This document shows, one piece after another, positions 8,490 through 16,651 of a stretch of DNA of 64,000 bases. This stretch comes from Bin80 sp964503085 (GTDB lineage Bacteria > Bacteroidota > Rhodothermia > Rhodothermales > Bin80), in NCBI GenBank assembly GCA_964503085.1, contig CAZCYQ010000009.1, forward strand, positions 17,121-81,120, given 5' to 3'. A program made the position numbers and the translations under genes. How positions within the stretch are numbered: the first letter of the stretch is position 1; each line of letters begins with the position of its first letter. The notes under the pieces were generated by a model. That model saw only the letters and a list, made by a program, of their open reading frames with translations, was not told the origin of the DNA and ran no database searches.

Positions 8490-10786
8490 TGAAACAACTA
8501 CTTCTTCTTGCTGCTGGCCTGCTGATCACGACCAGCGCACAAGCCCAATCTTTCGGCGGGTCACTGGCGATGACAGAGCAACATGTATTCGTCGGAGAAA
8601 CCGGGAATATGGCGTTTCCTGGAGAGGTGTATATCTACACACTAGACAACCTCGAGGGAGCGCCAGCCATATTGTCCGTGAATGAAGAATTGGAGCGGTT
8701 TGGCCGCACGATTGTAGCTGACGGTGAGACTTTATTGATCGGAGCCATTGATGCCGACGAGGCACGCGGAGCCGTCTACGTATTCAAGTATGATGACACA
8801 TGGCAGCAGGTTGCCCGACTTACTGCATCAGATGCATCACCTGGCGACCAGTTTGGTTCTTCAATCGCGGCAGATGGGGATATAGTTTTGATCGGTGCAC
8901 AGGGGCGTTCAGAGTCGACCGGAGCAGTTTATGTTTTCTCGAAAGACCCTGACGGTACATATTCGGAAACTGGCATGCTGCCAGTTGAAGATATCAATCC
9001 AGGAGATGGCTTTGGATATGTCGTGGCAGTTGAGGGCAATCTCGCGGTCGTTGGTTCACCTTCACACATGGAGAATATGGGTGCTGCACATGTATTTATG
9101 CAAGGAACTGAGGGGTGGTCACAAATCAGCAAGTTAGCGCCTGATTTTCTGACCGAAAGAAGCCGTATGGGCGGTGCAGTAATGGTGCATATGGGACGGG
9201 TTTACGTATCTGCCCCTATGCAGAACTTGGTTCTAGAGTACGAATGGGACCCTGAATCTAGTCAGCTGCGCATGCGCGGTCAACTTAGCCCGTTCGATGC
9301 ACTACGGGGATCTCAGTTTGGGGCTTCCCTGGCAGCCAGTGGTAATGAAATCTGGGTTGGCGAAAATCGCAGTGGACGGAGTAGAGGCGCTGTGTATCGG
9401 TTTATGTCTGGTGAAGAGGGTTGGGCTGGGGCAATGAAACTGCTGCCTGACGAAGAAATTGGTCGTGGAGCATTTGGCAGCAGTCTGGCTCTTTATGGAG
9501 ATTATGCTGTCGTGGGCGCTGTTCGCATGGACTCCAGAGCTGGAGGGGCCATACTTATGAATCGGAGCGAAGGTGAATGGTCGTCAGTGGCGACCCTCAT
9601 CAACGAAGTCAAAGGTTACGAAGCGATCACTGGGGAAGAAGTGCGCTGTGCAGAAGGCAAAGCGTCAAGGTGGTCATGCCAGGATGTTGATCTGACATCG
9701 TTCCTGCCACTGCCTGAGATGGGAGGCAACCGGGGTTCCAGACTGAATGATATCTGGGGATGGACCGACCCTCAAACCGGCCAGGAATACGCACTAGTGG
9801 GGCGTAACGATGGTACGTCCTTTGTGGATGTAACCAATCCGGAAATGCCACGATATGTGGGAGATTTGCCGATGACGGCAGGCTCCGTCGCAAATGTGTG
9901 GAGAGATATCAAAGTATATGCCGACCATGCCTATGTAGTTGCTGATGGTGCCGGACAACATGGTGTACAGGTTCTAGACCTGAACCAGTTGCGCAAGGTT
10001 GAGGGTGAGCCGGTGACGTTTTCAGAGACAGCACACTATGCAGGAATTGCAAGTGCACACAACATTGTTATTAACGAAGAAACGGGATTTGGCTTTGTGG
10101 TTGGTGCCAGCGGTGGAGGAGAAACCTGCGGTGGCGGCTTGCACATGATTGACTTGCGTGATCCCCCCAATGTGTCCTTTGCTGGCTGCTTTGCTGACCC
10201 AAGTACAGGTAGGCGCAATACAGGTTATTCTCACGATGCACAGTGCGTAGTGTACGCTGGTCCAGATTTAACCTATAACGGTAAGGAAATTTGTCTCGGA
10301 TCCAATGAAACGGCTCTGAGCATCGCGGACGTGACAGACAAGGACAACCCGATAGCTATTTCTGCAGCTTCCTATCCCAATGTGGCCTACACACACCAGG
10401 GATGGCTAACCGAGGATCACAGATACTTCTACATGAATGACGAGGGGGATGAACCGAGAGGACTGGTAGAAGGCACGCGGACGCTGGTCTGGGATGTTTC
10501 CGACCTAGACGACCCGGTGCTGGTAACAGAATACATTGCAAGTACGCCAGATACAGATCACAACCTTTACATCAAAGACAACCTGATGTATCAGTCCAAC
10601 TACGGGGCAGGTCTGCGTATTCTTGATATCACAAACCCGGAATCTCCTGCGGAGATTGGGTTTTTTGAGCCAGGCCCAGGGTCCTCATCCTGGAGTAACT
10701 ATCCTTATTTCAAGAGCGGTACGCTGATCGTTACGAGTGGGAACGAGGGTCTGTTCATTCTCAAAAAGCGAGCCGTGGACATCTAG
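8489..10786 (+). CDS. Exported FG-GAP-like propeller fused to a choice-of-anchor-B domain
   Basis: A 765-residue secreted protein. The frame is open upstream to 8195, but the ATG at 8489 begins a clean signal peptide (MKQLLLLAAGLLITTSAQAQ), so this start is chosen. Residues about 20-370 contain repeated blades with the integrin-like pattern FGSSIAADGDIVLIGA, FGYVVAVEGNLAVVGS, FGASLAASGNEIWVGE and FGSSLALYGDYAVVGA. From about residue 400 the protein reads as the choice-of-anchor-B family (LNDIWGWTDPQTGQEYALVG, FVDVTNPEMPRYVG) with LVIVD-type repeats such as LRILDITNPESPAEIG. This family is extracellular and of unknown substrate. No type IX sorting domain is seen at the C-terminus, which ends in a propeller strand. 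Confidence 0.85.
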   Translation: MKQLLLLAAGLLITTSAQAQSFGGSLAMTEQHVFVGETGNMAFPGEVYIYTLDNLEGAPAILSVNEELERFGRTIVADGETLLIGAIDADEARGAVYVFKYDDTWQQVARLTASDASPGDQFGSSIAADGDIVLIGAQGRSESTGAVYVFSKDPDGTYSETGMLPVEDINPGDGFGYVVAVEGNLAVVGSPSHMENMGAAHVFMQGTEGWSQISKLAPDFLTERSRMGGAVMVHMGRVYVSAPMQNLVLEYEWDPESSQLRMRGQLSPFDALRGSQFGASLAASGNEIWVGENRSGRSRGAVYRFMSGEEGWAGAMKLLPDEEIGRGAFGSSLALYGDYAVVGAVRMDSRAGGAILMNRSEGEWSSVATLINEVKGYEAITGEEVRCAEGKASRWSCQDVDLTSFLPLPEMGGNRGSRLNDIWGWTDPQTGQEYALVGRNDGTSFVDVTNPEMPRYVGDLPMTAGSVANVWRDIKVYADHAYVVADGAGQHGVQVLDLNQLRKVEGEPVTFSETAHYAGIASAHNIVINEETGFGFVVGASGGGETCGGGLHMIDLRDPPNVSFAGCFADPSTGRRNTGYSHDAQCVVYAGPDLTYNGKEICLGSNETALSIADVTDKDNPIAISAASYPNVAYTHQGWLTEDHRYFYMNDEGDEPRGLVEGTRTLVWDVSDLDDPVLVTEYIASTPDTDHNLYIKDNLMYQSNYGAGLRILDITNPESPAEIGFFEPGPGSSSWSNYPYFKSGTLIVTSGNEGLFILKKRAVDI

Positions 10787-10792
10787 AGGATT

Positions 10793-10829
10793 AACCCAAC
10801 TTTGTCAAACCAGATGGCAGAGTTGGGTT
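10793..10829 (+). terminator. Possible weak terminator or 3' hairpin
   Basis: A nine-base inverted repeat (aacccaact, 10793-10801, with agttgggtt, 10821-10829) lies just after the choice-of-anchor-B stop codon. The loop is long (19 bases) and the T tract is poor, so termination would be inefficient. It may only protect the 3' end. Confidence 0.4.
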
Positions 10830-11289
10830 TCATGTCTTGGAGTTGTGTATCCCAAGTGGGATCCGCACCGTAACGTAGCGTGCCTAGGCGGTGCATGTGC
10901 CCGCGGGTAAATAGCCCAGATTCATGACGCGTGCGCTCCTTCTTACAACGATTGGAGCAACACTCTCCAGATGGAGTCACCCTGTCAGCGTCCTATGCAA
11001 GCTACACTAAGTAAGATCAATAGATGCAAGCACCCGGAAACCAGCGGCGTAATCATACTGGCTTATCCGCCCGCGAACCAAAGCTTGATGTGAAGCGTCT
11101 CCTTCGTTCATCAGGAAATCGGAACAGATGGCCAAGATCAGGCGAGATATGTCCGATCGCTGAGACCAGTGTTGGAGTATTTTCGTCTGATTCGTTGAAC
11201 AGCCCGTGCTTCCTAAAAAAATCACCGCCGCCGTGTCGGGTACGGCGATACCAAACGGCACAACGAATCAGAGGACAATGCGAAGTTAA
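10830..11289. other. Intergenic stretch between convergent genes
   Basis: About 460 bases separate the choice-of-anchor-B gene from the propeller array. A minus-strand open frame at 11007-11261 ends in a peptide (AAGFRVLASIDLT) loosely like the tail of formylglycine-generating-enzyme-type proteins, but nothing upstream supports that fold. It could be a decayed gene remnant. Nothing else is recognisable here. Confidence 0.35.
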
Positions 11290-12411
11290 TCAGTCATTGA
11301 CTGCCTCAGGCAGGATGAACCGATATCGTATTAACGCCGGATTGCCCACATCTCCGTTCTCCATCGGCACATGTTCCCCCAGGAAGTACAGATAACCATT
11401 CCGAGCTGTTTCGGGAAACTTGTAGGGCACCGTGCTCACCGCCCCAAACTGGTTGCTATTGCTCACAATACTCAGGCCATCAACATCTCTACTCGTAACA
11501 TTCTCTGTTCGATAGGCTTCGTCAATGTTCGAGAATGCCCCCACGCGAATGTCCTCATCCAAGGCATACAGCCCTATCAGTCGCGGATAGGCGTTTAGCA
11601 CTTTTCGTCGCCGCCGGGTGCTTAGTCCGGCAGGAATATCCCGATTTCGTCTGACGAAGAAATCTGGCCGAGCCTTAGTCATCCCGGAATTACCATATAC
11701 AGCTCTGGCATCCATATCCTCGTTATACTTGTACCATGGGCCGCCATCAAAGCAGGCGATGGTTCGTCCCGGGATACCTTGGTAGCTTTTATTGAGTCGG
11801 TAAAATTCCGGGTTTTCCAAGACGATCTCCCGTCTTGATTCTAGATCCAGCGAATAGACCTCCATGATGGATGTTGATGGATCCCGTGGCCCCCGGAATG
11901 CATACATAGAATCGCCAAGTGTACAGAAAGACAGGATCGTCGAAACATTCCGCTTGGCAGCCAAGCAGTCCCCTGATCGATCTAAAACCACTATGGCACC
12001 TCCCCATGACGTCAATATGATGCGATCATCATCGGCAAAACGCGAAATCCACAGACTATGTCCAAAGTCGATTGGGTAGCACGTATCCATGCTGTAAGTT
12101 GCCTGATGCTTCCCCAAAGGGGTGAACAGGTGAGCCAAATCCGATTGCCTGTCCGTGATGAGGACGCTTCCAGAAGCATCGACATCTATGAACCAGATGG
12201 GTCCCAGAATCACCGAGGGATCCAGCACCAGCGTATCCTCCACTACAAACAATTCCTCGAATGGCACTAATTCCGACGTATAAACCACGTCTTGGGAGGA
12301 AGCATTGGAATGGGGTGCGTATCCGGTAAGCAGTCCCGCAAGCAAAAGACCAGCTACCTGCCCTGCACGCAGCAATCCCATGGCTGTAATCCAGTATTCA
12401 TCCTTCATCAT
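11290..12411 (-). CDS. Six-bladed beta-propeller protein, tandem copy 1 (lipobox Cys lost)
   Basis: An exported 373-residue protein built of beta-propeller-like blades (IWFIDVDASGSVLITD, DRIILTSWGGAIVVLDRSG, GDSMYAFRG), resembling the six-bladed propeller lipoproteins of Bacteroidota; the ligand is unknown. The N-terminus is a hydrophobic signal (LLRAGQVAGLLLAGLLTG). Position 31, which is the lipobox cysteine in copy 2, is tyrosine here, so lipidation should fail. It is the most distal and most divergent copy of three tandem paralogues (others at 12488 and 13675) on the minus strand. The leader in front of its ATG is shared with the other copies and contains a decayed remnant of the end of the small gene at 14827. 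Confidence 0.82.
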   Translation of the reverse strand: MMKDEYWITAMGLLRAGQVAGLLLAGLLTGYAPHSNASSQDVVYTSELVPFEELFVVEDTLVLDPSVILGPIWFIDVDASGSVLITDRQSDLAHLFTPLGKHQATYSMDTCYPIDFGHSLWISRFADDDRIILTSWGGAIVVLDRSGDCLAAKRNVSTILSFCTLGDSMYAFRGPRDPSTSIMEVYSLDLESRREIVLENPEFYRLNKSYQGIPGRTIACFDGGPWYKYNEDMDARAVYGNSGMTKARPDFFVRRNRDIPAGLSTRRRRKVLNAYPRLIGLYALDEDIRVGAFSNIDEAYRTENVTSRDVDGLSIVSNSNQFGAVSTVPYKFPETARNGYLYFLGEHVPMENGDVGNPALIRYRFILPEAVND

Positions 12412-12487
12412 TCGAGACCTAATTCAATTCAGCGCTGATTGCATCACACGATGGACGTGTCCCACGACAGTTAAGTAGTGAAGTTGA
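12412..12487 (-). repeat. Array leader repeat in front of copy 1
   Basis: The segment next to the copy 1 start (cattcgagacctaattcaat on the plus strand, then cagcgct) is identical to the leaders of copies 2 and 3. Farther upstream it diverges but still aligns with the last codons of the small gene at 14827. It marks the border of the duplicated unit and carries the ribosome-binding region for copy 1. Confidence 0.8.
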
Positions 12488-13609
12488 TCAGTCATTGACC
12501 GCCTCTGGAGGAATGAACCTGTATCGTATCAACGCCGGATTGCCTACATCCCCGTTCTCCATCGGCACATGCTCGCCCAAGAAGTACAGATAACCATTCC
12601 GAACTGTTTTGGGGATCTTGTAAGATGTCGTGCTCACCGCCTTGAACCTGTTGCTGTTGCTCACAATGCTCAGGCCAACAACGTTTCCACCCGTTACTTT
12701 CTCCGTGCGATAGGCTTCGTCAATGCCCGAGAATGCCCCCATGCGAATGTCCTCATCTAAGGCATAAAGCCCTGACAGTAGCGGATACGCGTTCATTACT
12801 TCTTGTCGTTCAAGGATACCTAGTCCGGCGGGAATATCCCGATCTCGTCTGACGAAGAAATCCGGTTGAGCCTTGGCCATCCTGGAATTGCCATATACAG
12901 CTCTGGCATCCATGTCCTCATGGTACTTGTACCACGGGCTGTCGCCAAAGCAAGCGATATTTCGCCCCGAGCTACCTTGGTAGCTTTGATTGAGTCGGTA
13001 AAAGTCTGGATCTTTCAAGACGATCTCCCGTCTTGATTCCAAATCCAACGAATAGACATCCATAATGGACGTTGATGGACCCTCTGGCCCCCGAAATGCA
13101 TACATAGAATCGCCCAGTGTACAGAAAGACACGATCGCCGCAACCCTCCGTTTGGCAGCCAGGCAGTTCCCGGATCGATCGAAAACCACTATGTTACCTC
13201 CTAGCGTCGTCAATACGATGCGACCATCGTCGGCAAAACGCGAGGTCCACAGACTATGCCCAAAGTCGCTTGGGTAGCACGTATCCATGCTGTAACTCGC
13301 CTGATGCTGCCCCGTGGGGGCAAACAGGTGAGCCAATTTCGATGAGATGTCCGTGACGAGGATGCTGCCGACAGCATCAATATCCATGAACCAGATGCGT
13401 CCCAGAATCACAGAGGGATCCAGCACCAATGTATCCTCCACTACAAACAGATCCTCGAACGGCACCAGTTCCGACGCATAAACTACCTCCTCGGAGGAGT
13501 CATCGGAACGGGGTGCACATCCGGTAAGTAGCCCCGCGAGCACGAGGCAAGCAACCGGCCCTGCACGCAGAGATCTAATGGCTGTAATCCAGTATTCATC
13601 CTTCATCAT
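12488..13609 (-). CDS. Six-bladed beta-propeller lipoprotein, tandem copy 2
   Basis: A 373-residue paralogue of the neighbours at 11290 and 13675. This copy alone keeps a true lipobox, LAGLLTG followed by Cys31, so it should be a lipid-anchored envelope protein. Residues 1-30 are identical to copy 3, while residues 31-60 differ clearly from both others (for example RSDDSSEEVVYASE). The propeller-like blades (IWFMDIDAVGSILVTD, GRIVLTTLGGNIVVFDRSG) and the conserved C-terminus (MENGDVGNPALIRYRF) are shared by the family. It lies 76 bases upstream of copy 1 in transcription order. The in-frame ATG pair at its start (MMKDEYW) is also shared. Function is unknown beyond the fold. Confidence 0.83.
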   Translation of the reverse strand: MMKDEYWITAIRSLRAGPVACLVLAGLLTGCAPRSDDSSEEVVYASELVPFEDLFVVEDTLVLDPSVILGRIWFMDIDAVGSILVTDISSKLAHLFAPTGQHQASYSMDTCYPSDFGHSLWTSRFADDGRIVLTTLGGNIVVFDRSGNCLAAKRRVAAIVSFCTLGDSMYAFRGPEGPSTSIMDVYSLDLESRREIVLKDPDFYRLNQSYQGSSGRNIACFGDSPWYKYHEDMDARAVYGNSRMAKAQPDFFVRRDRDIPAGLGILERQEVMNAYPLLSGLYALDEDIRMGAFSGIDEAYRTEKVTGGNVVGLSIVSNSNRFKAVSTTSYKIPKTVRNGYLYFLGEHVPMENGDVGNPALIRYRFIPPEAVND

Positions 13610-13674
13610 TCGAGACCTAATTCAATTCAGCGCTCATTACGTTACACGACGGATGTCATCCGACAAGAAGTTGA
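13610..13674 (-). repeat. Array leader repeat in front of copy 2, with vestigial end of the small gene
   Basis: Read on the minus strand, this leader begins with a near-perfect copy of the last ten codons of the small gene at 14827-15150: it would still encode LSDDIRRVT and a stop, versus LSDDVHRVT. It then continues into the shared leader and the copy 2 ATG. This places the duplication junction inside the small gene's 3' end, a few bases after the copy 3 stop codon. Confidence 0.85.
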
Positions 13675-14799
13675 TCAGTCATTGACCGCTTCGGGAGGTA
13701 TGAATCGGTATCGTATCAACGCCGGATTTCCCAAATCCCCGTTTTCCATCGGCACATGCTCGCCCAGAAAGTACAGATATCCATTCCGCGCTGTTCTGGG
13801 TAATCTGTGAGGCACCGTGCTCACCGCCTTGAACTGGTTGCTGTTGCTCACAATGCTCAGGCCAATTACTTTTTCACCCGTTACTTTCTCTGTGCGGTAG
13901 GCTTCATCAATGTCCGAGAACGCCCCCATGCGAATGTCCTCATCCAAGGCATACAGCCCGTTCAGTAGCGGATAGGCGTGCCGCATTTCCCTTTGTTTTG
14001 GAATGCTCAGTCCGGCAGGAATATCCCGATTTCGTCTGACGAAGAAATCAGGCCGAGCCTTGGTCATCCCGGGATCATCATATACTGCTCTGGCATCCAT
14101 GTCCTCGTGGTACTTGTACCACGGGCCGCCGTCAAAGCAGGCGATGTTTCGTCCCGCCGTACCGAGGTAATTTCCATTGAGTCGGTAAAATTCCGGGTTT
14201 TCCAAAACGATCTCCCGCCTTGATTCCAGATCCAGCGAATAGACATCCATGATGGACATTGATGGACCCTTTGGCCCCCGGAATGCATACATAGAATCGC
14301 CCAGTGTACAGAAAGACATGATCACCGTATTCTTCCGTTTGGCAGCCAAGCAGTCCCCTGATCGATCGAAAACCACTATAGTTGTTCCTCCCCACGACAA
14401 CAAAATAATGCGATCATCATCGGCAAATCGCGAGATCCACAGACTATGCCCAAAGTCACTTGGATAGCACGTATCCATGCTGTAAGTCGCCTGATGCTTC
14501 CCCGTAGGAGCGAACAGGTGAGCCAAATCCGCTTGCATGTCCGTGATGAGGATGCTACCAGAAGCATCGACATCTATGAACCAGATGGGTCCCAGAATCA
14601 CCGAGGGATCCAGCACCAGCGTATCCTCCACCACAAACAGATCCTCGAATGGCACTAGTTCCGACGTATAAACCACGTCTTGGGAAGAAGCATTGGAACC
14701 GGGTGCGTATCCGGTAAGCAGCCCCGCGAGCACAAGGCAAGCAACCGGCCCTGCACGCAGAGATCTAATGGCTGTAATCCAGTATTCATCCTTCATCAT
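13675..14799 (-). CDS. Six-bladed beta-propeller protein, tandem copy 3 (lipobox Cys lost, mosaic)
   Basis: A 374-residue paralogue lying closest to the small gene at 14827 and therefore probably in the ancestral position. Residues 1-30 are identical to copy 2. From residue 31 the sequence matches copy 1 far better (SNASSQDVVYTSELVPFE, IWFIDVDASGS), so it looks like a gene-conversion mosaic. As in copy 1, residue 31 is Tyr instead of the lipobox Cys. One extra residue occurs in the SWGGTTIVVFDRSG blade. The protein should be exported by its hydrophobic N-terminus, perhaps uncleaved or processed by signal peptidase I. The start is 27 bases after the small gene's stop, consistent with co-transcription. 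Confidence 0.83.
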   Translation of the reverse strand: MMKDEYWITAIRSLRAGPVACLVLAGLLTGYAPGSNASSQDVVYTSELVPFEDLFVVEDTLVLDPSVILGPIWFIDVDASGSILITDMQADLAHLFAPTGKHQATYSMDTCYPSDFGHSLWISRFADDDRIILLSWGGTTIVVFDRSGDCLAAKRKNTVIMSFCTLGDSMYAFRGPKGPSMSIMDVYSLDLESRREIVLENPEFYRLNGNYLGTAGRNIACFDGGPWYKYHEDMDARAVYDDPGMTKARPDFFVRRNRDIPAGLSIPKQREMRHAYPLLNGLYALDEDIRMGAFSDIDEAYRTEKVTGEKVIGLSIVSNSNQFKAVSTVPHRLPRTARNGYLYFLGEHVPMENGDLGNPALIRYRFIPPEAVND

Positions 14800-14855
14800 T
14801 CGAGACCTAATTCAATTCAGCGCTCATTACGTTACACGATGGACGTCATCCGACA
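14800..14855 (-). repeat. Parental copy of the array leader, overlapping the end of the small gene
   Basis: This segment contains the leader shared by all three propeller genes and, from 14827 upward, the 3' end of the small exported-protein gene. Copies of both parts precede copies 2 and 1, which shows that this is the source location of the duplicated unit. Confidence 0.82.
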
Positions 14856-15150
14856 AGACAGGCAACAATGCACCGGACCAGCATCCGTACAAGCAGATGG
14901 ATATAACTTCCTCCGCTACCGGCAAAAGACAATCATCATCTTCACCTTCATCCTTGCAAGCAAACATTATACCATACGAGATCTCTCCCTCACCATTATA
15001 GAAGTCCGATTTATCCTCTAATCCATCAAAATTCAAACTACCGTCCGGAACGACCTCGGTCCCAACCGAATAGGTCAATCCGGCAAAGACGACGATCGGG
15101 ACAAGCAGCATACGCGCAGCGACACTCAGGCGACGCCGTCTCAGGCCCAT
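14827..15150 (-). CDS. Small exported protein, possibly NVEALA-like in layout
   Basis: A 107-residue product with a basic start (MGLRRRRLSVAARM), a hydrophobic segment (LLVPIVVFAGLTYSV), a short linker (SLNFDGLEDKSDFYNGEGE) and a C-terminal part with four cysteines (FACKDEGEDDDC and ICLYGC). The layout recalls the small NVEALA-type exported proteins of Bacteroidota, some of which sit next to six-bladed propeller lipoprotein genes. That link is my inference; no close match is claimed. It is the first gene of the propeller array, 27 bases before copy 3. Its last ten codons were duplicated with the propellers. The start ATG at 15150 has only a weak ribosome site. Confidence 0.55.
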   Translation of the reverse strand: MGLRRRRLSVAARMLLVPIVVFAGLTYSVGTEVVPDGSLNFDGLEDKSDFYNGEGEISYGIMFACKDEGEDDDCLLPVAEEVISICLYGCWSGALLPVLSDDVHRVT

Positions 15151-15586
15151 ATTGCCTACCAGAAGCTGTATTAGGACTAGCCTTATCAGATCTCGAGGCT
15201 TATTTCAAATAGTCTAAAAAGTGCCGACGCTTTCTGCGTCGGGCACAGGAACTACGGACGGGTATGGTGCGCTATTTCTAGAATCCAAATATTGATTCCG
15301 CGTAATTCTGCCACTTGGCCTCCTATGCGGCTAAAAGAGAATAGGATGTACTGAAATTTCCGTTATTGAACTCTGTTTCCCGACACGGCCAGACCTGTTG
15401 CAAAACTTTTTTATGCCCTCCTTAACCAATTTTGATTCTGATTGCTAGCACATCATGTAGCGCGGTAATACGAGATAGACTCATCTATCTAAAGAAGTGG
15501 CCGACCGGTCGTGCACAAAATATTTTATCGCGGTGCACCGTCCCCATTATCTGCGTTCGCGGACATCACATTTTTGAAAACAGCGG
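15151..15586. other. Intergenic stretch holding a minus-strand terminator
   Basis: About 435 bases lie between the small exported-protein gene and the dgcA-like gene. The only clear element is the terminator at 15215-15246. The 340 bases between that terminator and the dgcA stop are AT-richer than the flanking genes and contain no convincing minus-strand frame. They may be a long 3' untranslated region or hold a small RNA. Confidence 0.5.
15215..15246 (-). terminator. Intrinsic terminator for minus-strand transcription
   Basis: On the minus strand a GC-rich hairpin (gtgcccgacgc, loop agaaa, gcgtcggcac, with one bulged base) is followed by five T (15216-15220). It should separate dgcNA transcription from the propeller array, so the array probably has its own promoter between 15151 and 15214. 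Confidence 0.75.
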
Positions 15587-16651
15587 TCAATTGGCAAGAT
15601 TCACACCGAAACCTGGGTATTCAAGGAGATGCATGTACCCATCAGTCAAAACAAATCCACCCATTGCAGCATCACGGGAGAGGTCAAAGCTTCCATCCAG
15701 GTCTAGGTAGCGCGTCCGGGGACAGGCATAAGCGGTGTGCAGTGCGGCAGCAATACTGATTACACTCTCATCCATGCAACCCCACATCAGGTCAATACCC
15801 GCCAGCTGTGCTATATCTGAAATGCCCAGCGCACCGGTAATACCCCCGCATTTCATGAGCTTGATATTCCAAATACCAAACGGCATGTCAACCGCCAACC
15901 TAAGAGCATCCCCTGGTCCATGCAGGCTCTCGTCGGCCGCCATCAGTTTCTGGGCTTCCCTTGATAACCCGAGCATAAGTCCTTCTTTTCCCCTGTCAAG
16001 AGGCTGCTCAATAAGTTCAAGGTTCAATGCATGCGATTCATGCGCAAGCTGTCTAGCCTGCTCAATGGTATAGCCCTGATTGGCATCAACACGAATTTTT
16101 ATATCCGCTGAACAGAACTCCCGAAGTGCCCGCAAGCGTTCAAGATCCTCTTCATAATTCAAGCCGAGTTTGACCTTCAGGCATTTGAATCCGCGCCCAA
16201 GATATTCGCGCGCTTCGCTGAGGGTCTCTTCCAATGGCAGGATACCAATCGTAATGGAAGTGGGTAAGGCTTTCACGCATTGTCCGAGCATAGCAGCTAC
16301 GGGAACCCCCATGCTCTGTGCCAATAGATCGTACAATGCCATATCCAGGGCTGCCATGGCGGAAGGATACTGCACACATTCATTTCGCAATCGGCGGCTC
16401 AGAGCTCTTAGTGACCGCGGATCACTCCCTTTCAGAATGTCATGCGCGCAAGCGTCCAGAGCTCCAAGACACGCTTCCGCATTTTCACCAGTTACGGCGG
16501 TGGGAGCAGCGCAACCTAGACCGAGAAAACCCCGATTACTTTCCAGTCGGACAAAATGTAGGTCGACCGTACTGACCACTCGTGTAGCAATCACGTATGG
16601 GCGCGTCAAGGGCAGTTGATCCGTCCAAGTATCTACACCGGTTATGATCAT
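15587..16651 (-). CDS. Enolase-superfamily epimerase, DgcA-like (N-acetyl-D-glutamate racemase or dipeptide epimerase)
   Basis: A 354-residue member of the muconate-lactonizing subgroup of the enolase superfamily, close to L-Ala-D/L-Glu epimerases. Catalytic and metal residues are visible in order: the KxK lysines in FKCLKVKLG, metal ligands in IRVDANQGY, LIEQP and MAADES, and the opposite-face lysine in WNIKLMKCGG. The ATG overlaps the upstream DUF1611 stop by four bases. That partnership is the arrangement described for DgcN-DgcA, where DgcN N-acetylates D-glutamate and DgcA inverts N-acetyl-D-Glu to the L form. Plain dipeptide epimerase activity in murein peptide use remains the alternative. 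Confidence 0.85.
   Translation of the reverse strand: MIITGVDTWTDQLPLTRPYVIATRVVSTVDLHFVRLESNRGFLGLGCAAPTAVTGENAEACLGALDACAHDILKGSDPRSLRALSRRLRNECVQYPSAMAALDMALYDLLAQSMGVPVAAMLGQCVKALPTSITIGILPLEETLSEAREYLGRGFKCLKVKLGLNYEEDLERLRALREFCSADIKIRVDANQGYTIEQARQLAHESHALNLELIEQPLDRGKEGLMLGLSREAQKLMAADESLHGPGDALRLAVDMPFGIWNIKLMKCGGITGALGISDIAQLAGIDLMWGCMDESVISIAAALHTAYACPRTRYLDLDGSFDLSRDAAMGGFVLTDGYMHLLEYPGFGVNLAN

Noticed and set aside
11007..11261. Possible remnant of a formylglycine-generating-enzyme-like gene
   Set aside because: Only the tail GFRVL is suggestive; no GGSW-type motif or upstream domain is seen, so it was left as an intergenic note.
11290..14855. CRISPR or phase-variable repeat interpretation of the array
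   Set aside because: The repeats are gene-length units of about 1.19 kb with coding constraint; there are no short spaced repeats or invertible sites.
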